Below, in pieces: positions 18,231-28,400 of a stretch of DNA of 64,000 nt. The stretch covers positions 57,046-121,045 of the forward strand of contig JBGCGA010000013.1 of NCBI GenBank assembly GCA_045110285.1, given 5' to 3'. The stretch is from Putridiphycobacter sp045110285 (GTDB taxonomy: Bacteria > Bacteroidota > Bacteroidia > Flavobacteriales_D > Crocinitomicaceae). The notes beneath the pieces are model-generated. The model was given only the letters and a program-made list of their open reading frames with translations. It was not told where the DNA came from and did no database searches. The position numbers and the translations under genes were made by a program. How positions within the stretch are numbered: position 1 is the first letter of the stretch; each line of letters begins with the position of its first letter.

Positions 18231-19492
18231 AGACTGCTGCGCTTAAAAAATGTTGTTGCAAAAAAACCACAAAGTGCAAAAACTGCACAAAGAGCAAAAA
18301 CATACTGATGACCAAGTTCACCAGGATTATTATCTAACAGACTCCCCATTAACGGTCCTACAAAAATGTCAGGCGTATAGCCAATAAAAGAAATTACTCC
18401 AACTGCAGTTCCTGTTAAGGCCAATGGCACGTTTGCTTGCTCCAGTACTGCAAAATAAAGCGACCGGACTACATATACTCCAAGCGAAGTGACTGAAATG
18501 CTGACAAAGAAAAAGACGGCCAAATTAGGCCCAAGAATACCCGAAGCAATAATTGCAGAACCAAAAGCAATCATGATAAATCCAATTTTCATAATTAAAA
18601 CTGGCTTTGTTTTATCTGCTAAAAACCCTATGCTAAATCCTACTATTGCTCTGCCTAGCAAAAGTGCCGTACCAATTTTTGCTGATTGAATCTCGTTATA
18701 CATCATAACTTCCTTGGCATAAAGCGAATAGTAATCGGTTATTTTATAGCCTGTATAAGCACATAAAATGATAATCATTAACCACCAAACGGGAGATAGT
18801 TTAAGTACATTGACAAAGCTAGAAATCGAAAATGCTTTAGAATCTGATAATGTTTCCTTTTCATTTTTTTGTCTCATAAAAAACAAAACTAAAAGTCCTA
18901 CAGCGGCCACAAATAATGAGGTGACCAGAATAACATTGCGAAAAGCAGACTTCCGCTCAACAAGCGTCAGGTCATTAATATCGGCCGGCAAAGCTCTATT
19001 TAGAAAGAATGAAAAAACAAATACACCAAGTAAGGCAAAAGAAACCGATACAAGGCCTCGCCCTCCATCTAACAGTCCAAAAGCTCGTCCTTGCTTATTG
19101 GTTCCTCCCCATACTCTAGTGGCCTTTATCATGGCGCTCCAAAATAGAAAAATTGTAGTAAAACCAAAAAAGCCGTAAACATACTTCATTACCGTGTACC
19201 CAGGAAAAACAGCCATCACAAAGCCTCCAAGCGCCGTTAGAAGCAGAGCTGTGGACATCAACTCATGTGATAAATATTTATCTGCCAATCTTCCGCCAAA
19301 TAAATATGAAAAAAGAGCCACTATGCCATATATAGACATGCATATTCCTAGCTCATAATTTGATAATCCAAAAGCTGCCAAAAAAGTAGGCTTAAATACT
19401 CGTGCAATCACAAAAGGTAAAACAAATATGGCTTCTCCTGCTACAATTAGAAGTATGATAATATGTAAAGGAGATTTTTGACTAACCGACAT
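18227..19492 (-). CDS. MFS transporter, substrate unknown
   Basis: 421 residues with about 12 hydrophobic segments. The motif-A region reads FGGRLADKYLS after helix 2, and a matching FLADKTKP follows in the C-half; both are typical of the major facilitator superfamily. A cytoplasmic loop containing RQKNEKETLSDSK separates the halves. The family branch could not be identified, so the substrate is open. It is a single gene on the minus strand, between plsC (converging, sharing TTAA at the stops) and a TPR protein gene 44 bp upstream in the same direction. Confidence 0.8.
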   Translation of the reverse strand: MSVSQKSPLHIIILLIVAGEAIFVLPFVIARVFKPTFLAAFGLSNYELGICMSIYGIVALFSYLFGGRLADKYLSHELMSTALLLTALGGFVMAVFPGYTVMKYVYGFFGFTTIFLFWSAMIKATRVWGGTNKQGRAFGLLDGGRGLVSVSFALLGVFVFSFFLNRALPADINDLTLVERKSAFRNVILVTSLFVAAVGLLVLFFMRQKNEKETLSDSKAFSISSFVNVLKLSPVWWLMIIILCAYTGYKITDYYSLYAKEVMMYNEIQSAKIGTALLLGRAIVGFSIGFLADKTKPVLIMKIGFIMIAFGSAIIASGILGPNLAVFFFVSISVTSLGVYVVRSLYFAVLEQANVPLALTGTAVGVISFIGYTPDIFVGPLMGSLLDNNPGELGHQYVFALCAVFALCGFFATTFFKRSSL

Positions 19493-19536
19493 TGTGAATT
19501 TTTGACATAGCTTGCACTACTTAACTAACTCATATT

Positions 19537-21063
19537 TTAATTAAGTAATTGTATAGCTTCTGTAAAATCTATTCGTTTCAATTTACTGTAAACCCAAGCT
19601 TTAATATTAAAGTACTCAAGAATTACTTGCTCGTTTGGCAATTTTAATAAAATATCTATTTCTTTATAAAATGCTGTGAAAATTTCCTTTTTACCTACAT
19701 TACTCTCCTCTTTCGATAATTTTTTTATAAATTTTATAAATACTTTTTCAATCTGGTAGTCTTTTTCTTTTTTCCCCAAAAACCTTGAGGTTGACTTCAC
19801 CTCGTATTCAACAAAATCATAATTTCCCAGTTCGTAATGAATAATTAAATTGAAAATTCTTGAAAAACTATAAATATCCTGTCGAAGCTTTTTTTCATTA
19901 TCATTCAACATTTTATTAACGATCTTTAATGAAGCTTTGTAATTGCCAATACCAAACAATGTGTATGCCTTGCTGTAATCTAAAAGCAGAACTTTTTCTT
20001 TTGTGAGCTTATTACTATATGCTTCCAACATACTATCAACCGATTCACATAATTTTTGAGCTTTTTCAAAATCTCCTTTTCTATTATATAATTGTATTTC
20101 TCCCACACCAATTGAAGAGTAAATTTTCACTTTCGAATCAATACTATCATATCCCTTTTGCTTAGATAAATCGTGTATTTCATTTAAAAACTTTTGAGCA
20201 TTTTCAAAATCATTCTGATCAATGTAACAGTTTAATAAAAATGTAAGCGTTGAAATATATCTGCTCTGCAAATCCTGCTTGATATCTGGATTTTTATCCA
20301 TCACCATTTTAACTTTTCTAAAGTTTATTATTGCGTCTTCATAGTCCCTAATACTCGCTGCGCACAGTCCTTTGATATAATAACAAATAGAGGTTGCTCG
20401 AACTGACAATGCTGTGTTTTTTCCCTTTATTAAATGGTAGTCAGCAATTCCTTCAACAATCTTTCGTTCCTCATCATTTCTTGAAAACCCGCCACTTTTA
20501 AATATCAAGTTGATCCGAGAATAAAGGATTTGATACTCTGCTAAATTTCTTAATTTTTCAATCACTTCAGCTTCCTCTTCAATAAGTTGGTTGATATCCT
20601 GCGAAAACACTCCTTCCTCATAAGCCTCTTCTAAAAGTTTACGTTCCCAACTAATTAACTCAAACCAATAGTAAAACTTTTCATATTGCTTAGCAATTCT
20701 TTTAGCACGTTTTACAAATTTTGAACACTCCTTATATAAAGCTTTTTTGTGTAAAATTTCAACATTTTTTATTTCTTGCTTTAATTGAGCGCTTACATTT
20801 TGCTCAGAATAAAATGCCCGAAGACTTTTCAAAATTAGTTTATACAGATGATTTTTCTCGGAAGGTAAATGATCGACAAACACTTCTCCTTTAAAATGAG
20901 ATTTTAAGTCTTCCTCATCATACTTTTTTTGTTTCTCTATGAAGTCAAAAATCTTGATGTAATTTTTCTCTCCTGATTGCAATGTAGAGTTTAGCTTGAA
21001 AAACCGCTTTTCTGACTTAGTTAACGTTTCAATTAAATTAAATAGCTCGTTTGATGGTTTCAT
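19537..21063 (-). CDS. TPR-type helical repeat protein, cytoplasmic, unknown role
   Basis: 508 residues, no signal peptide or membrane segment. The chain is rich in K, E, Y and F and consists of helical pairs resembling tetratricopeptide repeats, for example AQKFLNEIHDLSKQKGYDS and FEKAQKLCESVDSMLEAYS. It starts MKPSNELFNLIETLTKSEKRFFKLN, an opening seen in uncharacterised Bacteroidota proteins. It is probably a scaffold or adaptor. No catalytic motif is visible. It may share a transcript with the downstream MFS gene, though nothing ties the functions together. Confidence 0.65.
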   Translation of the reverse strand: MKPSNELFNLIETLTKSEKRFFKLNSTLQSGEKNYIKIFDFIEKQKKYDEEDLKSHFKGEVFVDHLPSEKNHLYKLILKSLRAFYSEQNVSAQLKQEIKNVEILHKKALYKECSKFVKRAKRIAKQYEKFYYWFELISWERKLLEEAYEEGVFSQDINQLIEEEAEVIEKLRNLAEYQILYSRINLIFKSGGFSRNDEERKIVEGIADYHLIKGKNTALSVRATSICYYIKGLCAASIRDYEDAIINFRKVKMVMDKNPDIKQDLQSRYISTLTFLLNCYIDQNDFENAQKFLNEIHDLSKQKGYDSIDSKVKIYSSIGVGEIQLYNRKGDFEKAQKLCESVDSMLEAYSNKLTKEKVLLLDYSKAYTLFGIGNYKASLKIVNKMLNDNEKKLRQDIYSFSRIFNLIIHYELGNYDFVEYEVKSTSRFLGKKEKDYQIEKVFIKFIKKLSKEESNVGKKEIFTAFYKEIDILLKLPNEQVILEYFNIKAWVYSKLKRIDFTEAIQLLN

Positions 21064-21376
21064 AATGAATTAGGAATTCAATAATTGGTTGGACTAATTT
21101 ACTCTAAAAAACGATATAAAATTATATGATAAATAAAAATTTTTCCTCATTTTAAATAAAAGTAACCAGTGTTAATAATTCAATATCTTTCGCACTATTG
21201 AACTTTTTGGGGTGAAAAATGATTTTAGAGATACAATAAAGAAAGGGAGCAATAGCTCCCTTTCAACAACAAACCAAAAAACCTCCTGTCGATTCACGAT
21301 TTTACATAGTTAAACTAAATTGTTTCTGTAAATTAGTTATTTTTCAATCAGGTAACCAGCCCAAAATACTCAATAA
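21064..21376. other. 313-bp intergenic region between two minus-strand genes
   Basis: No reading frame or RNA gene is recognised. It holds the hairpin at 21241-21264 and is otherwise AT-rich. The right part probably carries the 3' untranslated end of the glucosaminidase mRNA, and the left part the promoter of the TPR gene, but no full TTTG/TAnnTTTG pair was found. Confidence 0.5.
21241..21264 (-). terminator. Strong hairpin downstream of the glucosaminidase gene
   Basis: Perfect 10-bp inverted repeat GAAAGGGAGC/GCTCCCTTTC with a 4-nt loop, about 110 bp after the stop of the minus-strand gene. There is only a weak T run (TTTATTG), so it may be a terminator or an mRNA-stabilising 3' stem. Confidence 0.5.
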
Positions 21377-22405
21377 CTACCGGAGGGTAACTTTAGAACC
21401 TGCGCTAACGGTGGCATCAGGATTTTCTGATAGGTTCAATTTCAATAAGCTATTTAATTTTATGCCTTGCTCATGCGCAATATCCCTGTAAGTCATATTT
21501 TGTGAAGCAATATAGTTACTATTACTCCTATGCCCTCTAGATTTTTTTGGGCTAATGTAAATTCTATCATCTACCTCTAAGACGTCTTTATTTTTAAATT
21601 CATTGTATTTGTATAGCTGTGCAATAGTAAGTCCAAATTCTTTCGACAACCTATAAAACGTGTCACCTCCTTTAACTATGACATACTTTACATTATTTTC
21701 GCTAATAGACACAACATGAGCATTTTCATTTATTTGAATTTCATCAATCCCTCCGCTGTAATTCGAAATTACTTTTGAAGGTGAAGTTGCTGATTTTGGC
21801 CTAGCTACTGGCGCAGATTTTAATTCCACTTGCTTCTTTGGTTCAACAGATGAAATAATTGTGTTTGATTTTTGCTTTTTTGGAGAAGAAATGCTTTTAA
21901 TGGTTAACTTATCATATTGATTCAAATGGTACCGTTCGATTAAGTTAATAAGGAGGTAAGCATACTTTGGATTAGTAGCATACCCTGCAGATTTAAGACC
22001 TTTTGCCCAGCCTTTGTAATCGTCTTTACGAAGCTCAAACAAACCAGCATATCTTCCTCTTCCAGTTAAAAACTGGGAATGATCGTTGTAAGATTCTTCA
22101 GCTGATAAATACGACCTAAAACACTCGTCCTTTGTATCATCATCTTGAATAAACGTATCTCCTGTCCATTTTTTGTGGCACTTTATCCCAAAATGGTTGT
22201 TTGCCTCTTTTGCCAATTTACTATTGCCATTACCTGACTCTAAAATTCCTTGAGCTAAGGTTATACTTGCTGGAATTTTATGCTGTTGCATCTGCTTAAC
22301 TGCAGTACTCTTCCACATCTCAATATATTCAACGGTGGTTATCTTAGTTTCTGCAAAACTCAAAGTTGTAAGGGCTATAAATCCGGTTAAGAAAAATAAT
22401 TTCAT
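21377..22405 (-). CDS. Glucosaminidase (GH73-like) with two LysM domains
   Basis: 342 residues. A signal peptide (1-18) is followed by a glucosaminidase domain (about 25-165) with LAQGILESGNGNSKLA (catalytic Glu), NHFGIKCHKKW, and the ending ATNPKYAYLLINLIERY. The second half holds a Pro/Lys-rich linker and two LysM modules (about 236-285, KGGDTFYRLSKEFGLTIAQL; about 299-342, MTYRDIAHEQGIKLNSLLKL) that bind peptidoglycan. Predicted role: periplasmic cleavage of the glycan strand during growth or division. Similar catalytic-plus-LysM enzymes are common in Bacteroidota. It seems to be transcribed alone. Confidence 0.88.
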   Translation of the reverse strand: MKLFFLTGFIALTTLSFAETKITTVEYIEMWKSTAVKQMQQHKIPASITLAQGILESGNGNSKLAKEANNHFGIKCHKKWTGDTFIQDDDTKDECFRSYLSAEESYNDHSQFLTGRGRYAGLFELRKDDYKGWAKGLKSAGYATNPKYAYLLINLIERYHLNQYDKLTIKSISSPKKQKSNTIISSVEPKKQVELKSAPVARPKSATSPSKVISNYSGGIDEIQINENAHVVSISENNVKYVIVKGGDTFYRLSKEFGLTIAQLYKYNEFKNKDVLEVDDRIYISPKKSRGHRSNSNYIASQNMTYRDIAHEQGIKLNSLLKLNLSENPDATVSAGSKVTLR

Positions 22406-22475
22406 AGTACTAAATTGATTGCTGTCTATGTATTACGCAACAATTTAAATGAAGTTACAATAAAACTTAAATCGC

Positions 22476-23201
22476 TTAAAAACTATAAGTCAAACCCACG
22501 CTTCCTCCCAAAAGGGTCTGATTATGCGTTAAAAACAATCCGGTATACGTGTTTGTGAAATAATGTCGATATTCCAATTGCGCAAAAAAACCTACATCTT
22601 CAAAACTGTAAGAAAAACCTGCACCAACGGATCCTATAAACTGAAATGAGTTAATATTCTCTTCGCTCGAAACAATATCATTTTCTGTTTCAACCCCTCC
22701 AGCATTAGTAAATGAACTTTCAAACCTTCTAGTTAAAATACTAGATGGAATGGCACCAACAAAACCGTACCCTTTAAAAGCGTTTCCAAAATGAAAATTT
22801 AATCGGATTGGCACCGCAATTTGTCTAAACTTATTGACATAAGAATAAGTAGAGTCTGAAAGGGAGTCTGAATAAGTCCATGATTCTCCTCCACCGAAAT
22901 AGTTTGCACCAACACCTAAATAGAAATGATTACTCAAAGTCATGTGAACACCAGTCTCAAATCCACCTGTAATAGTTGGCTGCTGAGTAAGAGCACTGTC
23001 GTATCTCATATTATTTGAGAGGTCAGAGAAAGTTCTGTGCGCATTAAAAACCTGGCCTGAAAAATACAAAGTTGATTTTGTTTCCTCTAATTCACTGTCA
23101 TTTGTCAGAACTGTTGTGTTTATACTTGTGCTGTCATGTTGACCATAAAGAGAAAATGACATTAAAAACAATCCTGCAATTCCTAAACATTTGTTCAACA
23201 T
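22476..23201 (-). CDS. Outer-membrane beta-barrel protein
   Basis: 241 residues from the ATG at 23201 (M-L-N-K-C-L-G), which gives a signal peptide ending SLYGQ. The frame continues 58 codons upstream but runs into the rhomboid gene on the other strand, so the longer form is rejected. The mature part alternates polar and aromatic residues (HFYLGVGANYFGGG, FFAQLEYRHYFTN) and ends in a terminal strand with Phe (LLGGSVGLTYSF), like outer-membrane barrels of the OmpW/OMP_b-brl type. Function unknown. Its start and that of rhomboid are only 34 bp apart, so the promoters must overlap. Confidence 0.72.
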   Translation of the reverse strand: MLNKCLGIAGLFLMSFSLYGQHDSTSINTTVLTNDSELEETKSTLYFSGQVFNAHRTFSDLSNNMRYDSALTQQPTITGGFETGVHMTLSNHFYLGVGANYFGGGESWTYSDSLSDSTYSYVNKFRQIAVPIRLNFHFGNAFKGYGFVGAIPSSILTRRFESSFTNAGGVETENDIVSSEENINSFQFIGSVGAGFSYSFEDVGFFAQLEYRHYFTNTYTGLFLTHNQTLLGGSVGLTYSF

Positions 23202-23235
23202 AATACTATCTTTATTTCTAGTTGTAAACAAATGT

Positions 23236-23832
23236 ATGAAAATCACCTTTAATTCACCGGTCATATTAGGCTTTTCATTTTTAAGTGTATTAGTTTTTGT
23301 GCTAACACAGTACCTGGGGCTTGCAATAAACCTATTTACACTGCCTGGCCACTTTGAATTCAACAATTGGAGCAATTACCCTAGGTTATTTAGCTATGTT
23401 CTTGGCCATTCAAATGCCGACCATATTATTGGTAATTTATCTTTTATATTGTTGCTCGGCCCAATAATTGAAGAAAAATATGGTTCGAAAAACACATTAA
23501 TAATGGTTCTTACCACTGCCATTATTACTGCAATATTTCATCTCCTTTTTTTTTCAAATGGCTTACTGGGTGTCAGCGGTATTGTATTTAGTTTTATTGT
23601 TTTAGTTAGCCTTGTAAATTTTAGAAATAACGAAATTCCAATAACCTTCATTTTAGTAGCCATTATTTTTATTGGCAAAGAATTAATACACATGTTTAAT
23701 GATGACAGTATATCTCAATTTGCACATATTCTAGGAGGCTGTATTGGCGCTGTATTCGGCTTTAAATTAAAATCAAAAGTTAAAGGTTCTAAAAATAGCA
23801 AGACAACAGACATTTTAAAGGGTTTAAAATAA
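23236..23832 (+). CDS. Rhomboid-family intramembrane serine protease
   Basis: 198 residues, about six membrane segments. The start at 23236 (M-K-I-T-F) is preferred to 23191, which lies inside the divergent barrel gene. Catalytic features: GNLSFILLLGPIIEEKYGS near residue 72 supplies the oxyanion Asn; LLGVSGIVFSF near 112 is the GxSG Ser motif; and FAHILGGCIGAVFGF near 165 gives the catalytic His. This is the short 6-TM type of bacterial rhomboid. It cleaves membrane proteins inside the bilayer; the substrate is unknown. It is followed 47 bp later by a MoxR gene in the same direction. Confidence 0.85.
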   Translation: MKITFNSPVILGFSFLSVLVFVLTQYLGLAINLFTLPGHFEFNNWSNYPRLFSYVLGHSNADHIIGNLSFILLLGPIIEEKYGSKNTLIMVLTTAIITAIFHLLFFSNGLLGVSGIVFSFIVLVSLVNFRNNEIPITFILVAIIFIGKELIHMFNDDSISQFAHILGGCIGAVFGFKLKSKVKGSKNSKTTDILKGLK

Positions 23833-23854
23833 AGGCTCAATCGTTCATTTTTAT

Positions 23855-23862
23855 TATTTTTG
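23855..23862 (+). promoter_or_regulatory. Candidate -7 element TATTTTTG upstream of moxR
   Basis: Match to TAnnTTTG ending 17 bp before the ATG at 23880. No TTTG at -33 was found, so it is weakly supported. Confidence 0.35.
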
Positions 23863-23879
23863 AGTTAATTGAAAAAACT

Positions 23880-24845
23880 ATGCAAAACTTAACCGATAAA
23901 GAAGGAATTGATCTTTTAGTAAAAAAATACAATGCCATTGGCAACGAGATTCACAAAGTAATCGTTGGTCAAAATGATGTTGTAAAGCAAGTTCTTATGT
24001 CCATTTTTAGTAACGGTCATAGCTTACTTGTAGGTGTGCCTGGTCTAGCAAAAACTTTATTGATTCAGACGATTTCGGACTCATTAGGCTTAGGTTTTAA
24101 GCGAATACAATTCACACCTGATTTAATGCCATCAGACATTGTAGGTGCAGAAATTTTGGATGAAAACAGACAATTTAAATTCTTAAAGGGCCCTATATTT
24201 TCAAATATTATTTTGGCGGATGAAATAAACAGAACGCCACCAAAAACTCAAGCCGCGTTATTGGAAGCCATGCAGGAGAAAACAGTTACTGCAGCAGGAC
24301 ATAAATACGAATTAGATAAGCCGTTTTTTGTTTTAGCTACTCAAAACCCAATTGAGCAAGAAGGAACATACCCATTACCAGAAGCACAGTTGGACAGGTT
24401 TATGTTTAATATTTGGGTGGACTACCCTACTTTAGAGGAGGAAATTAGCATTGTAAAAAATACGACTACGAATTCAAAAGTGGATTTGAAACCAATATTA
24501 GATGGAGAGGAAATATTATTTTTTCAAAACTTAATAAGAAAACTACCAGTGCCTGACAACGTTTATGATTATGCAGTAAAACTTGTTGCTAAAACCAGAA
24601 AAAGTTCTCCGCTTTGTCACCCACTTACTGAAAAGTATTTAGAGTGGGGAGCTGGACCTAGAGCTTCTCAATATTTGGTTATTGGAGCTAAGTGCCATGC
24701 AGCAATAAATGGAAAATACTCGCCAGATATTGAGGATGTTCAGGCAGTTGCGCAACCAATACTGCGACACAGATTAGTGAGAAATTATAAGGCTGAAGCG
24801 GAGGGCTACACTATGGAGTCAATCATTAATGAACTCATGAAATAG
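23880..24845 (+). CDS. MoxR-family AAA+ ATPase
   Basis: 321 residues. Walker A GVPGLAKT near residue 52, Walker B ILADEINR near 110 followed by TPPKTQAALLEAMQE, sensor 1 LATQNPIEQEGTYPLPEAQ near 150 and Arg-finger region DRFMFNIWVDYP. MoxR proteins act as chaperones that remodel partner proteins, usually with DUF58 and von Willebrand A partners encoded next door. Here no such partner follows: the next gene, rplS, is on the other strand, so this MoxR appears to stand alone or to act with genes elsewhere. Confidence 0.9.
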   Translation: MQNLTDKEGIDLLVKKYNAIGNEIHKVIVGQNDVVKQVLMSIFSNGHSLLVGVPGLAKTLLIQTISDSLGLGFKRIQFTPDLMPSDIVGAEILDENRQFKFLKGPIFSNIILADEINRTPPKTQAALLEAMQEKTVTAAGHKYELDKPFFVLATQNPIEQEGTYPLPEAQLDRFMFNIWVDYPTLEEEISIVKNTTTNSKVDLKPILDGEEILFFQNLIRKLPVPDNVYDYAVKLVAKTRKSSPLCHPLTEKYLEWGAGPRASQYLVIGAKCHAAINGKYSPDIEDVQAVAQPILRHRLVRNYKAEAEGYTMESIINELMK

Positions 24846-24945
24846 ATCAGAGTATTCAGTTTCTTTTATTTACTCTGTAGAAAAGACAAGAACAAACAAT
24901 TTTTATTGCTTAAAGACTTTTCCTAACCTGAAAATTTTTCACAAA

Positions 24946-24975
24946 AAAAGCACCTTTCCGAAGAAAGATGCTTTT
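24946..24975 (-). terminator. Terminator of rplS
   Basis: Interrupted stem AAAAGCA-C-CTTTC / GAAAG-A-TGCTTTT with a 4-nt loop that reads TTCG on the minus strand, a stable tetraloop. A minus-strand T run follows. It lies 16 bp after the rplS stop. Confidence 0.8.
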
Positions 24976-24991
24976 ACTTATTTTTATATTC

Positions 24992-25354
24992 TTATTTCGA
25001 AGAAACTGGTCTTCTTTTCTCTTGAATTCTAGCAGCTTTACCTTTTCTACCTCTGAAGTAAAATATTCTTGCTCTACGAACTTTACCAACTTTGTTTACA
25101 ACAATTTGATCAATGAAAGGAGAATGAACAGGAATGATTCTTTCAACACCTACATTTCCAGACATTTTTCTGATTGTAAAAGTCTCTGTTGCTCCACTTC
25201 CTTTTCTTTGAATTACAACACCCTGAAACTGCTGAATTCTTTCTTTGTCTCCTTCTTTAATTTTATAGTGAACAGTAATTGTTGAACCTGCTCCAAAGGC
25301 TGGAATATTCGGTGTCTCAACTAATTCTGACTGTATTTGCTTAATAATATCCAT
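24992..25354 (-). CDS. rplS: 50S ribosomal protein L19
   Basis: 120 residues from the ATG at 25354 (M-D-I-I-K-Q). The upstream start at 25390 would add 12 residues not expected in the family. The L19 signature is clear: FGAGSTITVHYKIKEGDKER, QFQGVVIQRKG, TFTIRKMSGNVGVERI and PVHSPFIDQIVVNKVGKVRR. L19 sits at the 30S-50S interface. In many bacteria it is encoded with trmD and rpsP; here it stands alone between moxR and the sensor phosphatase. A candidate -7 element TAATATTG lies on the minus strand at 25388-25395. Confidence 0.97.
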   Translation of the reverse strand: MDIIKQIQSELVETPNIPAFGAGSTITVHYKIKEGDKERIQQFQGVVIQRKGSGATETFTIRKMSGNVGVERIIPVHSPFIDQIVVNKVGKVRRARIFYFRGRKGKAARIQEKRRPVSSK

Positions 25355-25456
25355 TTCTAAAACTTTTATATCCCTCAATTGGGGGTGCAATATTACGAAT
25401 AAAAAATGATTAAACTAAACATTAAATCAATATTTTTAACTTTTTTCTTGGTTAAA

Positions 25457-28400
25457 TCACAGTTCAAATCCGACGACACAAATATCATCTATTTGCTCAT
25501 AATTTTGAGAATGATCGGTCATCCATTTTTGCAATTCTAAATTTAATAGCTCCCTCTGTCTATCATAGCCCTCTGACGAGATTCCAAGTATAAAGTTTTT
25601 CATCTTTTTAACCATATATTTTTTTCCTCTTGGCCCACCGAATTGGTCAGCGTAACCATCACTGGTCATATAAAAGCTCATTCCCTTTTCAATTGAAAAT
25701 TTATGCTCTTTGTAAATCTGATCGCTGGGTGTAAATCCTGCCACAGCAGTTTTTGTTCCTTTAACTTCTTGTAGGGTACGATTGGAAACAATCCACAAGC
25801 CCCTGTGTGCGCCTGAATATATTAATTCATTTTTATCCAAATCTATCGTGCAAATTCCGGCATCCATACCATCCCTTGTTGAGCTCTCCTCTTCTTTTTG
25901 TTTTAGGGTATTCTTAATGGCCCTGTTCAGCTCTGCCAATATTTTACCTGGTGAATAGATCTTTCTTTCATTCACAATAATATTTAGTCGATCAGAACCA
26001 ATCATTGACATAAATGCACCGGGAACTCCATGTCCCGTGCAGTCAGCACAAACAATCACCAGTTTATTATCAATTTTAGAAAACCAATAAAAATCTCCTG
26101 ATACAATATCTTTTGGATGATATAATATGAATGACTTAGGAAGCGACTTCTTCATCTCAGACGCCAATGGTAAAATGGCATCTTGAATACGCTTAGCGTA
26201 ATTAATGCTATCTTCAATTTCCCGCTTTTGCTCAGAAATTTCGGTATTTTGATGTTCTAGAACACTATTTTTTTGAGATATTTCTTGAGTTCTTTCCTCG
26301 ACTATCTCTTCTAATTGTTCGTTTCTTCTTTTTAACTGTGCTGAAGTTATTCTACTCGCTACAAACAATAACAAAATAAATATGACAACATAGCCTATAT
26401 AAGCACCAGCAGTTCTGTACCACGGTGGATGAATTTTAAATGAAAATTCTGCAACAGTGCTTATTTGATCGTAAATGTTTTTTGCTTTTACTTTAAAAAC
26501 ATAAGAGCCCTCTGATAAATTAGTAAAAGTTCGATCAGTTTTTCCAGAAAAACCAGACCAATCTTCTCCATAACCTTCAAGAAAAGTAGAATACAATGGT
26601 TTGTGCTCATCTTCAAAATATGGGCAAGCAAAGCTAAATACGAAATCATTATCAGCAAAAGAAAACTTTTGTATTTCCTTTTGTGCACCATCTGCATAAG
26701 CACCATTAAAAATAGTATCTTTCCCTGCAGTAATTGTTCTTATTAAGCTCGTAAAGTTTGATTTATAATTTTTCCTTGTATTTTTCTTGTATCGAATCAA
26801 TCCATCTGCGCAACCTATCCATAATGTTCCGTCATCTTCTAACAACAAATTATTGATTCTTCCGTAATTGATTCCCCAAAACGGTTTATTAATAAATTTC
26901 TTTTCCTCTTTTGAGTAAAAACCCAATTTATGTTCAGCCACATACCAAGTTTTATCTTCCTGTTCTTCAATTAACAAAATCTCTTCGTTAAATAGGGAAT
27001 CATACAATGGATAGGGTTCAAAATATCCACGAACGAACATGGGGTCATTCAGTTCTTCTTCAGTTAAATCATCCTTTAGCAGCTCTCTCATATAATTTTC
27101 ATCAAAAAACTGCAAAGGCCCATATTTACATCCAAAAATAATGGAATCTTTCAACATGATAGGCCGTGTGACGGAACCACTGCATAGGGCGTCTCCATTT
27201 TCTGTGTATTGGTCTAATTGAATTTCATTATCATCAAAAATTAAACGAAGTGCTCCGGAACCACTCGTTCCAATCCAAATGTCTCCTCTGTTAGGATCTT
27301 TCAAAATTCCCGTTCCTGTATTTAAACCTAGCTCTTCTTTCCAAATCAAATCGAACTGACTATTCCAAACATAAACTCCTTCGTTACCACTGGTAATAAA
27401 ATAATTGCGTTCTTGATCAAAATAAATTACGTTTGTATTTAACTCAGTTAACTGAACATAATTTCCTTCAGAAATTCTTTTATAAACTCCGTTCGAAGTC
27501 GCAACATATAGACTATTATTAAAGGTCTCAAAATCCCATACTTGAAATCGAATACTAAAATCTTGTTTAAATTCGGTTAAGGTTAGCGCACTTGTGTCTT
27601 GTAAAAAAAGGCCATATGAAGAAGCCACATACAGTAAATTGTTAAAGCGACAAACACTCTGGATATTTCCATCAATACCAGCTTTTTCATTAAAAAACGA
27701 TAAAGGAGAGTAATAATTAACTTTAGAAATTCCGTTCCCTAATCCTAGCCAAAGGTTTTGATCTCGATCTTCAAACATGGCTTTTACATCATCTGACCTC
27801 AAACCGATTGCTCGGTTAAGCACATTCAATATTTCGCCGTTTTTGTTCACAATAAAAACTCCACTTTCAAAAGTTTTTAAACCATAGTGCCCGTCTGATA
27901 GCTCTTTAACTCCAAAAGTCCTTATGCCTTCCAGTCGATCCTTACTCCCTTCGATTGAACGCAGTTTATTATTAGTTAATTCAAACATACCGTCTAATTG
28001 GGTAAACAATAACAATCCCTCTTCAGTAAAAGGAGACTTGACGATACCAAAGCAAGGCTCTGTTTTAAAGTACTTTGTACCTTGTAATAATTGTAGGCTT
28101 CCATCTTTGTATTGCTTTAATCCAACATTTCTTTCTCTTACATAAAAAACATTATCAACCACATAACTTGTATGAAAACTGTTACTGGTTTTAAAATTCT
28201 CTACTTCCTTGTTAGAAATGTCATAGACAAATACATTGTTTTTACTTTGAAAAAATACATGTTTGTTTGTAGCATAGGTATATCGAATCTCTGTAATTTG
28301 TACTTGATCTACTTCACTCAATTTGTCACTAATTGATTGATACTGCATTTGACCTTCATTGCCCACAGTAAATAGTCCAAATTCATCTTGAGAACCAGCA

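Noticed and set aside
24968..25285. 105-codon frame opposite rplS
   Set aside because: Antisense to a certain ribosomal protein gene and it begins inside its terminator.
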